Shown here piece after piece: positions 25,167 to 32,780 of a DNA stretch of 64,000 nucleotides. Position 1 is the stretch's first letter. Each line of letters starts with the position of its first letter. The stretch is from an uncultured Lachnospiraceae bacterium (GTDB taxonomy: Bacteria; Bacillota; Clostridia; Lachnospirales; Lachnospiraceae): NCBI GenBank assembly GCA_958428365.1, contig CAUAFT010000009.1, forward strand, positions 75,496 to 139,495, written 5' to 3'. The position numbers and the translations under genes were made by a program. The notes under the pieces were generated by a model. It made no database searches. It had not been told where the DNA came from and saw only the letters and a program-made list of their open reading frames with translations.

Positions 25167-25766
25167 TTAAGCCTCAGTCTCCTCCGTGCCATTCTTCCAC
25201 GCATCGAATTTCTTCACAACTGCATCGTAAGTTCTGCTGGAGATATCCGGCAGCTTGCTTCCCCAGGCGCCTGTCGCCTGCTGATAACCCTTCTTGAATG
25301 CTTCTAACAGCTCGTCTGCCTTGCTTGTATCTCCGCCGCTTAAGGCTTTTGCAAACTCCACGATACGGTCGGAGGTCTGTTCAACGCCCCAGTAACCGTC
25401 CTCTGCGATATCTGCCTGCGCCTGAGCTTTTACCTCAGCGCTCACGGTATAATTGCCGCTTGCTAAGAAGGACCAGATGGAATCTGCCTGTCCGATCTTC
25501 GTACCCTGCTGTCTCATCATCTGTTCCACGAGACTGCGAAGCTGTGCAGTTCTGTTCTCGGCATCTGCCTTCAGCTTCTGGATCAGGGCAGAATTGTCTG
25601 TTTTATAATCTCCTGTGGTCTGTGTGCTCTTTTCATAGACTACGCCCACTTCACTGTTGTAGGACTTCTCTGCAGTGGCTTCCGTATTATCTTTTTTTAC
25701 GGTCGTCCTGCTCTCATAATTGGTGCTTGCAGCATAAGCCGCTGTTACATTACTGATTGTACTCAT
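25167..25766 (-). CDS. unknown helical protein, possibly motility-associated
   Basis: 199 residues. The N-terminal 60 residues are Ser/Thr/Ala-rich and low-complexity. The C-terminal half has AQADIAEDGYWGVEQTSDRI, FAKALSGGDTSKADELLEAF and KGYQQATGAWGSKLPDIS, a conserved module I recall at the ends of uncharacterised proteins of several bacterial groups. No signal peptide or membrane span. A SigD-like promoter upstream hints at the motility regulon, which is inference. Strong GGAGGG site precedes the ATG. Confidence 0.7.
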   Translation of the reverse strand: MSTISNVTAAYAASTNYESRTTVKKDNTEATAEKSYNSEVGVVYEKSTQTTGDYKTDNSALIQKLKADAENRTAQLRSLVEQMMRQQGTKIGQADSIWSFLASGNYTVSAEVKAQAQADIAEDGYWGVEQTSDRIVEFAKALSGGDTSKADELLEAFKKGYQQATGAWGSKLPDISSRTYDAVVKKFDAWKNGTEETEA

Positions 25767-25828
25767 TCTTCATCCCTCCATGGTTTTGTCACATTGTAAA
25801 TAAAGATAGCTCCGCTTGTCTTACTTTT

Positions 25829-25857
25829 AGTATCGGTACTTTTGGGTGAATACTTTA
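25829..25857 (-). promoter_or_regulatory. SigD/sigma-28-like promoter
   Basis: Minus strand TAAA (25857-25854), 16 bases, ACCGATACT (25837-25829). It resembles the flagellar sigma consensus TAAA-N15-GCCGATAA, one base longer than ideal. Lies about 65 bases before the 199-residue protein gene. Confidence 0.35.
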
Positions 25858-25925
25858 GTGTTTTAGGAAAATTTTAGCAGGTTTATATATCGAATGGAGT
25901 GAAAAAATACGAACTACTGCTCAGG

Positions 25926-26777
25926 TTAAATACTACTGATTCCTCCTGCTTCTCCTCTCCAGGATTTTATCAGGGCGATCTCTTTTGCATATCCCTCGTC
26001 GTCATTCGGCGTTTCCAGAATAAACGGAAGATGAAGGAGCTTTTCATGCAGGGCAACGCGTTTTAGCGCCTCCGCTCCGATACAGCCCTCCCCGATCCTG
26101 GCGTGGCGGTCCTTATGGCTGCCGCAGGGATTCTGACTGTCGTTAAAATGAACGGCCTTCAGGCGATCCAGTCCGATCACCCGGTCAAATTCCTCCAATA
26201 CCTCATCCAGATGACCTGCGATATCATAGCCTCCGTCCCATACATGGCAGGTATCCAGACAGACCCCGACCTTCTCCTGAAGCTGTACCCGGTCTATAAT
26301 GGCTCTTAACTCTTCAAAGGATCTTCCTACCTCACTTCCCTTTCCCGCCATGGTCTCAAGAAGTACGGTGGTGCTCTGCTCCTTCGTCAGAACCTGATTC
26401 AAAAGATCGGCGATCAGCTCTATCCCTTTTTCCGCTCCCTGCCCCACATGGGAACCCGGATGAAAATTGTAGTAATTCCCCGGCGTGTATTCCATGCGCT
26501 TCATATCGTCCGCAAACATCTCAAAGGCAAGGGTCCGGATATCCTCTTTCACAGCGCAGGCGTTCATCGTATAGGGCGCGTGGGCTACGATCCTGCCAAA
26601 ACGCTGTTCCTCTGCTATGGCCCGGTATTTTTTCACGTCCTCCTCATCTATCTGCTTTGCCCTCCCGCCTCTCGGATTCCGGGTAAAAAAAGCAAAGGTG
26701 TTTGCTCCTAATTTTACTGCCTGCTTCCCCATTGCCTCATACCCTTTGGCAGAGGAGAGATGATTTCCTATTAACAT
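25926..26777 (-). CDS. nfo: endonuclease IV
   Basis: 283 residues, normal length. AP endonuclease of base-excision repair with a TIM-barrel and three zinc ions. Recognised from MLIGNHLSSAKGYEAMGKQA, NYYNFHPGSHVGQGAEKGIE, the VLLETMAGKGSEVG glutamate, GVCLDTCHVWDGGYD, and HFNDSQNPCGSHKDRHARIG. Start 26777 has AGGAG 8 bases upstream; a longer frame to 26831 is less likely. Monocistronic. Confidence 0.95.
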   Translation of the reverse strand: MLIGNHLSSAKGYEAMGKQAVKLGANTFAFFTRNPRGGRAKQIDEEDVKKYRAIAEEQRFGRIVAHAPYTMNACAVKEDIRTLAFEMFADDMKRMEYTPGNYYNFHPGSHVGQGAEKGIELIADLLNQVLTKEQSTTVLLETMAGKGSEVGRSFEELRAIIDRVQLQEKVGVCLDTCHVWDGGYDIAGHLDEVLEEFDRVIGLDRLKAVHFNDSQNPCGSHKDRHARIGEGCIGAEALKRVALHEKLLHLPFILETPNDDEGYAKEIALIKSWRGEAGGISSI

Positions 26778-27014
26778 AATTACTGCTCCTGGTATCATAA
26801 TGGTGTAGTCAATCAAGACTGCTTGGTTCATAAGTTTCTATATTTATATCAGGTAACAGAAGAAGGATCTCTTCCTTCATCAGATGTTATCCATAATTAT
26901 GCATAATCATGATCACGTCTGACGGATCCTGCCGCGCCTGCATACCTGAGACTCCGATTCCGCACTGCTCCCTGTTTTCTGCATAAGATAAAGAAAACCA
27001 TTTGGAGTAAAACG

Positions 27015-27902
27015 ATGTATCTATATATTGGAATTATTTTATTGATCTGTATCCTGTGCATTCTTCTCTGCCTGCTGCGCAGGAAAAATGCCATTGAAAA
27101 GGTCTGTCACATGACCTGCGAACAAAAATGCTGCCTGATGGAAAACCTGCTCTTTCCCTTTGGCTATACCTATATCCGAAGTCAGGACATTTTTTCCTCC
27201 TCTCTGGATGCCTGGCAGAAACGGTTCGGCTACTCTGCCTTTTACGATCGGTCTGCCTCCCGGTTCCACATGGTGTTTGACGCCCTCCCTGTCTACTTTA
27301 ACTATGCCGGGCGCACCTGGCTTATGGAATTTTGGAAGGGACAGTATGGAATCAACGCTGGATGTGAGATCGGTATCTACTGCTCCGATCGTATCTTAGA
27401 TCCGGCAGAATACTCTGCCGAGCTCTTTCACGCGGTGCGGGAAGATGAAATGCTCCCCCTGTCCTTCCAGCTGATCCATGAGAATCTGCTCCTCGCCGAT
27501 CTGAATCAGATCCACTGGTGGCTGACAGCCTTTTGCACCGGATATTTTGCCGATCCTGAGGATTTAAAAATGGAGATCTCCGTCACCTTTCCGAATTTTT
27601 GCATGGCGTCCGCCTTTACAACGGCTCTGGAAGCCAAAGGATACGACGTCTATGTCTGTGGTCTGAAGGTCTGCTTTGACTTTAACAAATGTCTGGAATG
27701 TCATTTTTCCCGTCCGGCAAGGCTGTACCGAAGATGGATACAATGGCAGAACCGCCTGCTCTGTCAACTCTTTCTCTGGTTTACAAAACCTTTTTCCTCC
27801 TCTTTAGACCGGGCGCTCTTCCTGTTTGAATGCCTGCCTTCCCTCTTCCACAGAGTCTTTCAGATCCACCGCAGCAGGAGGAAAGTGAGGAATCAGCTAT
27901 GA
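27015..27902 (+). CDS. DUF4474 membrane-anchored protein
   Basis: 295 residues. One N-terminal membrane helix (residues 2-22, YLYIGIILLICILCILLCLL), then a domain of the DUF4474 type: FPFGYTYIRSQDIFSS, FNYAGRTWLMEFWKGQYGIN and AGCEIGIYCS. The C-terminal third is rich in Arg, Phe and Leu. GGAG lies about 8 bases before the ATG. Its stop overlaps the start of the phosphoesterase gene (ATGA), indicating coupling. Function of the domain is unknown. Confidence 0.75.
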   Translation: MYLYIGIILLICILCILLCLLRRKNAIEKVCHMTCEQKCCLMENLLFPFGYTYIRSQDIFSSSLDAWQKRFGYSAFYDRSASRFHMVFDALPVYFNYAGRTWLMEFWKGQYGINAGCEIGIYCSDRILDPAEYSAELFHAVREDEMLPLSFQLIHENLLLADLNQIHWWLTAFCTGYFADPEDLKMEISVTFPNFCMASAFTTALEAKGYDVYVCGLKVCFDFNKCLECHFSRPARLYRRWIQWQNRLLCQLFLWFTKPFSSSLDRALFLFECLPSLFHRVFQIHRSRRKVRNQL

Positions 27903-28723
27903 GTTCTTCTTCCCGCATTGACCATGCTTTTTCACGGGCTCCCGTCCTCACCCTCTCTCCCCATGACAACTATGTGCTGTTCAGCGACTGCCATCGGGGA
28001 AACGGCACCTCCGGCGATAATTTTTTAAAAAATCAAAATCTCTATTTTGCCGCCCTGAATTACTATTACCGCCGTGGTTTTTCCTATATCGAGCTGGGAG
28101 ACGGGGACGAACTGTGGGAAAACCGGAATTTTTCCACCATAAAAGAGATCCACAGCAACGTCTTCTGGCTCCTTGCCCGCTTCTACGAAGAAAAACGTCT
28201 CTGGATGCTCTATGGCAACCACGATATGGAAAAGCAAAACCTGCATCCCTTTTCGGACTGCTGCTTTTATGAAGGACTGCGCCTGCGGGACACCGTTTTA
28301 GACCGGGATCTTTACCTCACCCACGGGCATCAGGCAGATTTTTTTAATTCCAGACTCTGGCGTCTCTCCCGGTTTTTGGTCCGCTATCTCTGGCGTCCCC
28401 TGGAGGAATTTGGCGTCTTAGATCCCACCAGCGCCGCAAAAAATTATAAGGTAAAGCATAAAACAGAGCGAAGGCTGCAAGGCTGGGCAAGAGAACATGA
28501 CCGTATCCTCATCACCGGGCATACCCACCGCCCGGTCTTGGGATCCAAAGAGAGTCCCTACTTCAATACCGGAAGCTGCGTCCACCCCCGCTGCATCACC
28601 TGCATAGAGATCACGAACCGCAGCCTGACCCTGGTGAAATGGACCCTCGCCACCAGAGAAGACCGCACCCTCTATGTGGCGAGAGAACCTCTGGCAGAAC
28701 CGGTATCTTTGGATCAACTGTAG
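27899..28723 (+). CDS. calcineurin-like metallophosphoesterase
   Basis: 274 residues with the five metallophosphoesterase motifs: FSDCHRGN (Asp, His), ELGDGDELWEN, YGNHDME, THGHQADFF and ITGHTHRPV. Cytoplasmic, no signal. The fold resembles LpxH/UDP-diacylglucosamine hydrolase-like enzymes, but a lipid A role is not expected in a Firmicute, so the substrate is unknown. ATG at 27899 overlaps the DUF4474 stop by 4 bases with GAGG upstream; longer in-frame starts lie inside DUF4474. The two genes look like a functional pair. Confidence 0.88.
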   Translation: MSSSSRIDHAFSRAPVLTLSPHDNYVLFSDCHRGNGTSGDNFLKNQNLYFAALNYYYRRGFSYIELGDGDELWENRNFSTIKEIHSNVFWLLARFYEEKRLWMLYGNHDMEKQNLHPFSDCCFYEGLRLRDTVLDRDLYLTHGHQADFFNSRLWRLSRFLVRYLWRPLEEFGVLDPTSAAKNYKVKHKTERRLQGWAREHDRILITGHTHRPVLGSKESPYFNTGSCVHPRCITCIEITNRSLTLVKWTLATREDRTLYVAREPLAEPVSLDQL

Positions 28724-28726
28724 ACT

Positions 28727-29572
28727 CTATTTTTTGAGAAACAGAACGCCGAAGGCTCCGGAACCGCAGTTGCAGGAGATCGTCGCCGACGCCGCATTGA
28801 CAATGACTCTCTTCCAGGGGATCCTTCTCTCGATCTCCTGTTTTAAAAACTGCTGAAATTCATAGGAACAGCCCGCCGTGATGAGAAAAACCACATCCGG
28901 GACGATCTCTTTTTTATTCCGCAGTACCCAGCGGATGTAGGATCTGGCAAAATTCCTGGACTTTCCAACGGAGATACCGGTTACCCGCATCCGGCTTTTT
29001 GACAGCTCCAGGATGGGATGCAGGGAAAACAGGTCGCAGAACCTGGCAATGCCCTTTTTCACCTTTCCGTTCCGGTAAAGACATTCTGTGGAATCCACGA
29101 TAAAGCTGGTGGAGACCTTCCTTTTCATCCGCTCCAGTTCTTTCAGGATGACTTCGCAGGGCGCTCCCCGCTCCGCCATATCCGCTGCCGCAAGCACCAT
29201 GATCCCCATTCCGCCGGACAGATGCCCCGACTCCACCACATGGATTCCCTCCATGTCCTTTGCCGCTTCCAGTGCCCGATCATAAGCGCCGCTGACATAT
29301 CTTGCCATACAGATATGGATGATCTTTTGACCTTCCTTCTGCTCCCTCTCAAAGAACTCCCGATACTCCTCCACGGAAGCCGGACTGCTGTACGCTTCTT
29401 TTCCGTCCACCTCTATATATTCGATCAGATCGTCCGAGTTCATCTCCGTGGTATCCTGAAATCTTGCCTCCTGGGTCTTAATATAATAGTGCATGACCGG
29501 TATCCGATAATGCTCCAGCAATTCCTTTGTGAGATCGCTTACACAATCCGTAGAGATTTTTACCGCATCCAT
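28727..29572 (-). CDS. DegV family fatty-acid-binding protein
   Basis: 281 residues. DegV/FakB-like protein: KISTDCVSDLTKELLEHY opening, YSSPASVEEYREFFE, HICMARYVSGAYD and VVESGHLSGGMGIMVLAAAD, which in FakB proteins hold a fatty acid for the kinase FakA. ATG at 29572 is preferred for GGAGG 8 bases upstream. It begins one base after the stop of the upstream sensor kinase, so the lipid-binding protein is probably expressed with that signalling cluster. The 3' end converges on the phosphoesterase gene with only 3 bases between. Confidence 0.9.
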   Translation of the reverse strand: MDAVKISTDCVSDLTKELLEHYRIPVMHYYIKTQEARFQDTTEMNSDDLIEYIEVDGKEAYSSPASVEEYREFFEREQKEGQKIIHICMARYVSGAYDRALEAAKDMEGIHVVESGHLSGGMGIMVLAAADMAERGAPCEVILKELERMKRKVSTSFIVDSTECLYRNGKVKKGIARFCDLFSLHPILELSKSRMRVTGISVGKSRNFARSYIRWVLRNKKEIVPDVVFLITAGCSYEFQQFLKQEIERRIPWKRVIVNAASATISCNCGSGAFGVLFLKK

Positions 29573-29573
29573 G

Positions 29574-31700
29574 TCATACACCTCCCTTTTCCTCGTGCTG
29601 GATCAGTTCCTCCGGCAATAACCGCCGAAGCGTCCTCTCCATGGCGCTCATCTCGATAGGCTTTGTCACAAATCCCTGGAATCCCTCGCTTAGGAACATT
29701 TCCCTCGCCCCGTTGACCGCATTTGCCGTCAATGCCACAATGGGAACGCGCTGAAAATATTCCCCCGGAAGCTGCCGGATGGCATGCACCGCCTCCACAC
29801 CGTCCATTCCCGGCATCATATGATCCATAAAAACGATATGGTAATCGTGATTTTTCTTCACCATCTCAATGGCTTCCGGTCCGCTCTGGGCTGTCAAAAT
29901 CGTCATCTGATACGGCTTGAGGAGTCCCAATACCACCTTCAGATTCATGACATTGTCATCCACCACAAGAATTTTTGCCCCCGGCGCATGGAAACGTCCC
30001 AGCTTCGGACTCTCATTCCCGGCATTGAAGGACAGCTTCTCCCCGTTGATGACATTTCCCACGGAAAGAGAATAGAAGGGCTTATAGATATTCCTCATAT
30101 TTTTTCCCACATCAATACGGTTCTGCCGCTCCTGAACGATGGTGACCGTCATTTTTTCCGCCAGATCTTCAAAATATTCCCTTGCTTCCAGATACTCGTC
30201 CCTTGCCAAAAACAGGTGGGTATATTCCTGGTCAGAACCAAGTTCTCTTTTCACTTCCTCCAGCGAATCGCAGCTGCGGCATCCGATTCCAAAATCATGT
30301 TCCATATGCTCCAGAAGCTGCGCATAGCGTTTTGTGACAAAGGGATGGTCGAACTTCCAGAAATGGATATAACATAAGATTTTTGTATGCTCCGGATCCA
30401 AAAGGCGGATGATGGGTTCCTCCTCCACCACCTTCTGAGGCAGTACCACCGTAAATTCGGTTCCCTGACCGTAGACACTGTCCACATGGATGATCCCGCC
30501 CATTTTTTTCACAAGCTGTTTGGAGATGGCAAGTCCTAGCCCCGTTCCCTCAATGGTGCGGTTTCTCTTGGTATCCACCTGGCTGAAGCTCTGGAACATC
30601 TTACCCAGATTCTTCTTTTTGATCCCAATGCCGCTGTCCTTCACCGTAAAAATGAGATTGATCCCGTAGCTCTCCTTCCGGTAACCAATGCGGAACAACA
30701 CGCCGCCCTCGTGGGTGAACTTGATGGCGTTGGTCAGAAGGTTGATGATGATCTGGCGGATGCGGATCTCGTCTCCATAGAGTTTGTCCGGGATATTCGG
30801 ATCGCAGTCCACCACCAGCTCGATCTGTTTGTCTCCTTTTCTCGCCATCGCCATGTTGATGACGTCATTGAGCATGGAGGCAAGCTGATAGGGCTCGCAG
30901 ACCAGTTCCATCTTACCCGATTCGATCTTGGAAAAATCCAGAAGATCATTGATAATACTCAAAAGATTTCTGCCCGACAGATGAATGTTACTGCAGTTGT
31001 CCCGCACATCATCGGACAGATCCTTTTCATTTAAAACCAATTCGCACATTCCCATGATGGCATTCATAGGCGTGCGGATCTCATGGCTCATATTCGCCAG
31101 AAAGTCGCTCTTCGCCCGGTTGGCTTCCTCCGCCTTTATCAGAAACTCCCTCTGCTGACGCTTATAGTCAAAGATCCGATACTGGATCGCCATACACATA
31201 AGCGTCTCCACAAAATAGGCAATGGGAAATCTGGTGAGCCAGGTTTTGGAATAAGGATAGCCGAGCTGGCTCAAAGGCGTCCACATATAAACTGCCGTGA
31301 TGATTCCCAAAATCAGACTTAAGATGCTCCCATAATAGAGATTCAAAAAGAACATCCCAATCGGTGGGAGCAGCAGCAGCCAGATGATGCTGAATCCCTT
31401 CTCTCCCCCTGACACCAGAAAATAGACCAGCATCAGCAGCATGGCGACTGCGATACCGACAACCACCAGCTTCACATTCCTTCCAATGCGAAAGAAGATA
31501 AGACTGAGCAGCATCCAGACCCCCATGGCTCCGGTAATATATGCGATCTGGGGTGAATCCACCGACATGTTCAGCACATACATAAAGGCTCCCACCAGAG
31601 CAAAAACAATACAAAAAAACTGTAAGCCCTTTTCATCCAGTCCTCCGGATTCCTCCTTCAATTCCTGAATCAACCCCTGGGTTTTTTCCTTCTTTTTCAT
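29574..31700 (-). CDS. hybrid sensor histidine kinase (membrane, HisKA, HATPase, REC)
   Basis: 708 residues. Six or so membrane helices at about 28-172, then HisKA with MSHEIRTPMN (His206), HATPase_c with NLLTNAIKFT, DSGIGI and GTGLGLAISK, a degenerate spacer, and a C-terminal receiver (ILVVDDN; phospho-Asp in FMDHMMPGMDG; ALTANAVNGA; Lys in FVTKP). No separate sensor domain is seen, so the signal is likely membrane-borne. Followed by degV at one base and preceded by the HD-GYP regulator, forming one operon with it. Confidence 0.92.
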   Translation of the reverse strand: MKKKEKTQGLIQELKEESGGLDEKGLQFFCIVFALVGAFMYVLNMSVDSPQIAYITGAMGVWMLLSLIFFRIGRNVKLVVVGIAVAMLLMLVYFLVSGGEKGFSIIWLLLLPPIGMFFLNLYYGSILSLILGIITAVYMWTPLSQLGYPYSKTWLTRFPIAYFVETLMCMAIQYRIFDYKRQQREFLIKAEEANRAKSDFLANMSHEIRTPMNAIMGMCELVLNEKDLSDDVRDNCSNIHLSGRNLLSIINDLLDFSKIESGKMELVCEPYQLASMLNDVINMAMARKGDKQIELVVDCDPNIPDKLYGDEIRIRQIIINLLTNAIKFTHEGGVLFRIGYRKESYGINLIFTVKDSGIGIKKKNLGKMFQSFSQVDTKRNRTIEGTGLGLAISKQLVKKMGGIIHVDSVYGQGTEFTVVLPQKVVEEEPIIRLLDPEHTKILCYIHFWKFDHPFVTKRYAQLLEHMEHDFGIGCRSCDSLEEVKRELGSDQEYTHLFLARDEYLEAREYFEDLAEKMTVTIVQERQNRIDVGKNMRNIYKPFYSLSVGNVINGEKLSFNAGNESPKLGRFHAPGAKILVVDDNVMNLKVVLGLLKPYQMTILTAQSGPEAIEMVKKNHDYHIVFMDHMMPGMDGVEAVHAIRQLPGEYFQRVPIVALTANAVNGAREMFLSEGFQGFVTKPIEMSAMERTLRRLLPEELIQHEEKGGV

Positions 31701-31718
31701 CCGTTCCCTTCCCTCTTT

Positions 31719-32762
31719 CTAAAGTTCTTTCATCAGTTCCCGCAATTCTTCTTTGGAATCCAAAAAAATGTCCAGAAGCTCCGGTTCAAAGCTCTCGCCC
31801 CGCTCCTTTTCCATAATTGCAAACGCTTCCTCCAAAGACATTCCCTCCTTATACTGTCTTTTTGACACCAAAGCGTCAAAAACATCTGCGATTGCAAGGA
31901 TTCTTGCAGGAAGTGGGATCTCTTTCTCACGCCTGTGCTCTGGATATCCCTTTCCATTCCATTTTTCATGGTGGTAGGACGCCATGTCGCTGGCAATATC
32001 CACAAACTCCTGATTGACCAGCCGACCCATATTTTCTCTGATCATCCTGCCGCCCTCGTTGGCATGCAGCTGCATCATCCGATATTCTTCCTCCGTCAAG
32101 GCTCCGGGTTTTTGCAGGATCATATCGTTTACCGCAATCTTTCCAATGTCGTGCATCGGCGCCGCTTTGCGCATATAATCCGCACAGGTGGGGGTGAGTT
32201 CCTCCTGATAGAGTCCCCTCTCCTGAATCTTTCTGACAAAGAGATCCACATAGGCGCTGGTCCGCCGGATGTGCTCCCCGGTGGTTCCATCCCGGCTTTC
32301 GATGAGGTTTGCCATGGAAATAATGATGTCCTGCTGTAATTGCGTGATCTGGGCGAGCTGCTGTTCCACCATCCGCTCCAGCCCTTTCCGGTAATCCTCC
32401 AACTCCAGAGTTTTCCGCACCCTCTGTAACATGATTCCCGGAACAAAGGGCTTTCCGATGTAATCCACAGCGCCCACCTTAAAACAATCCTCTTCTGTTT
32501 TCTCACTGCGGTCCGCCGTCAGAAAAATGACCGGGATCTTGCGCCACGCCTCGCTCTCCTGAAGTCGGCGCATCACCTCAAAGCCGTCCATTCCGGGCAT
32601 CTGAATATCCAACAGGATCAGATCCGGTTCATTTTTTTCCAGGTAGCGGAATGCCAGTTCCCCGGAATTGGCAGCCGCCACACGATACTCCTCCACCAGC
32701 AGTTTTTGGGCGATCATCAGATTCGCTTTGTCATCGTCCACCACTAAAATTACCTTTTTCAC
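31719..32762 (-). CDS. response regulator with HD-GYP domain
   Basis: 347 residues starting at GTG 32762 (AGGAGG 7 bases upstream). Receiver domain at 1-120 (VVDDDKAN, phospho-Asp in LLDIQMPGMDG, Lys in YIGKPF), a helical linker, and an HD-GYP domain at about 145-345: MHDIGKIAVND, HANEGGRMI, YHHEKWNGKGYP. HD-GYP domains degrade cyclic di-GMP or cGAMP; catalytic residues look intact. Located between two hybrid kinases and likely phosphorylated by them. Confidence 0.92.
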   Translation of the reverse strand: MKKVILVVDDDKANLMIAQKLLVEEYRVAAANSGELAFRYLEKNEPDLILLDIQMPGMDGFEVMRRLQESEAWRKIPVIFLTADRSEKTEEDCFKVGAVDYIGKPFVPGIMLQRVRKTLELEDYRKGLERMVEQQLAQITQLQQDIIISMANLIESRDGTTGEHIRRTSAYVDLFVRKIQERGLYQEELTPTCADYMRKAAPMHDIGKIAVNDMILQKPGALTEEEYRMMQLHANEGGRMIRENMGRLVNQEFVDIASDMASYHHEKWNGKGYPEHRREKEIPLPARILAIADVFDALVSKRQYKEGMSLEEAFAIMEKERGESFEPELLDIFLDSKEELRELMKEL

Positions 32763-32780
32763 CTTCGTCCTCCTATGTAC

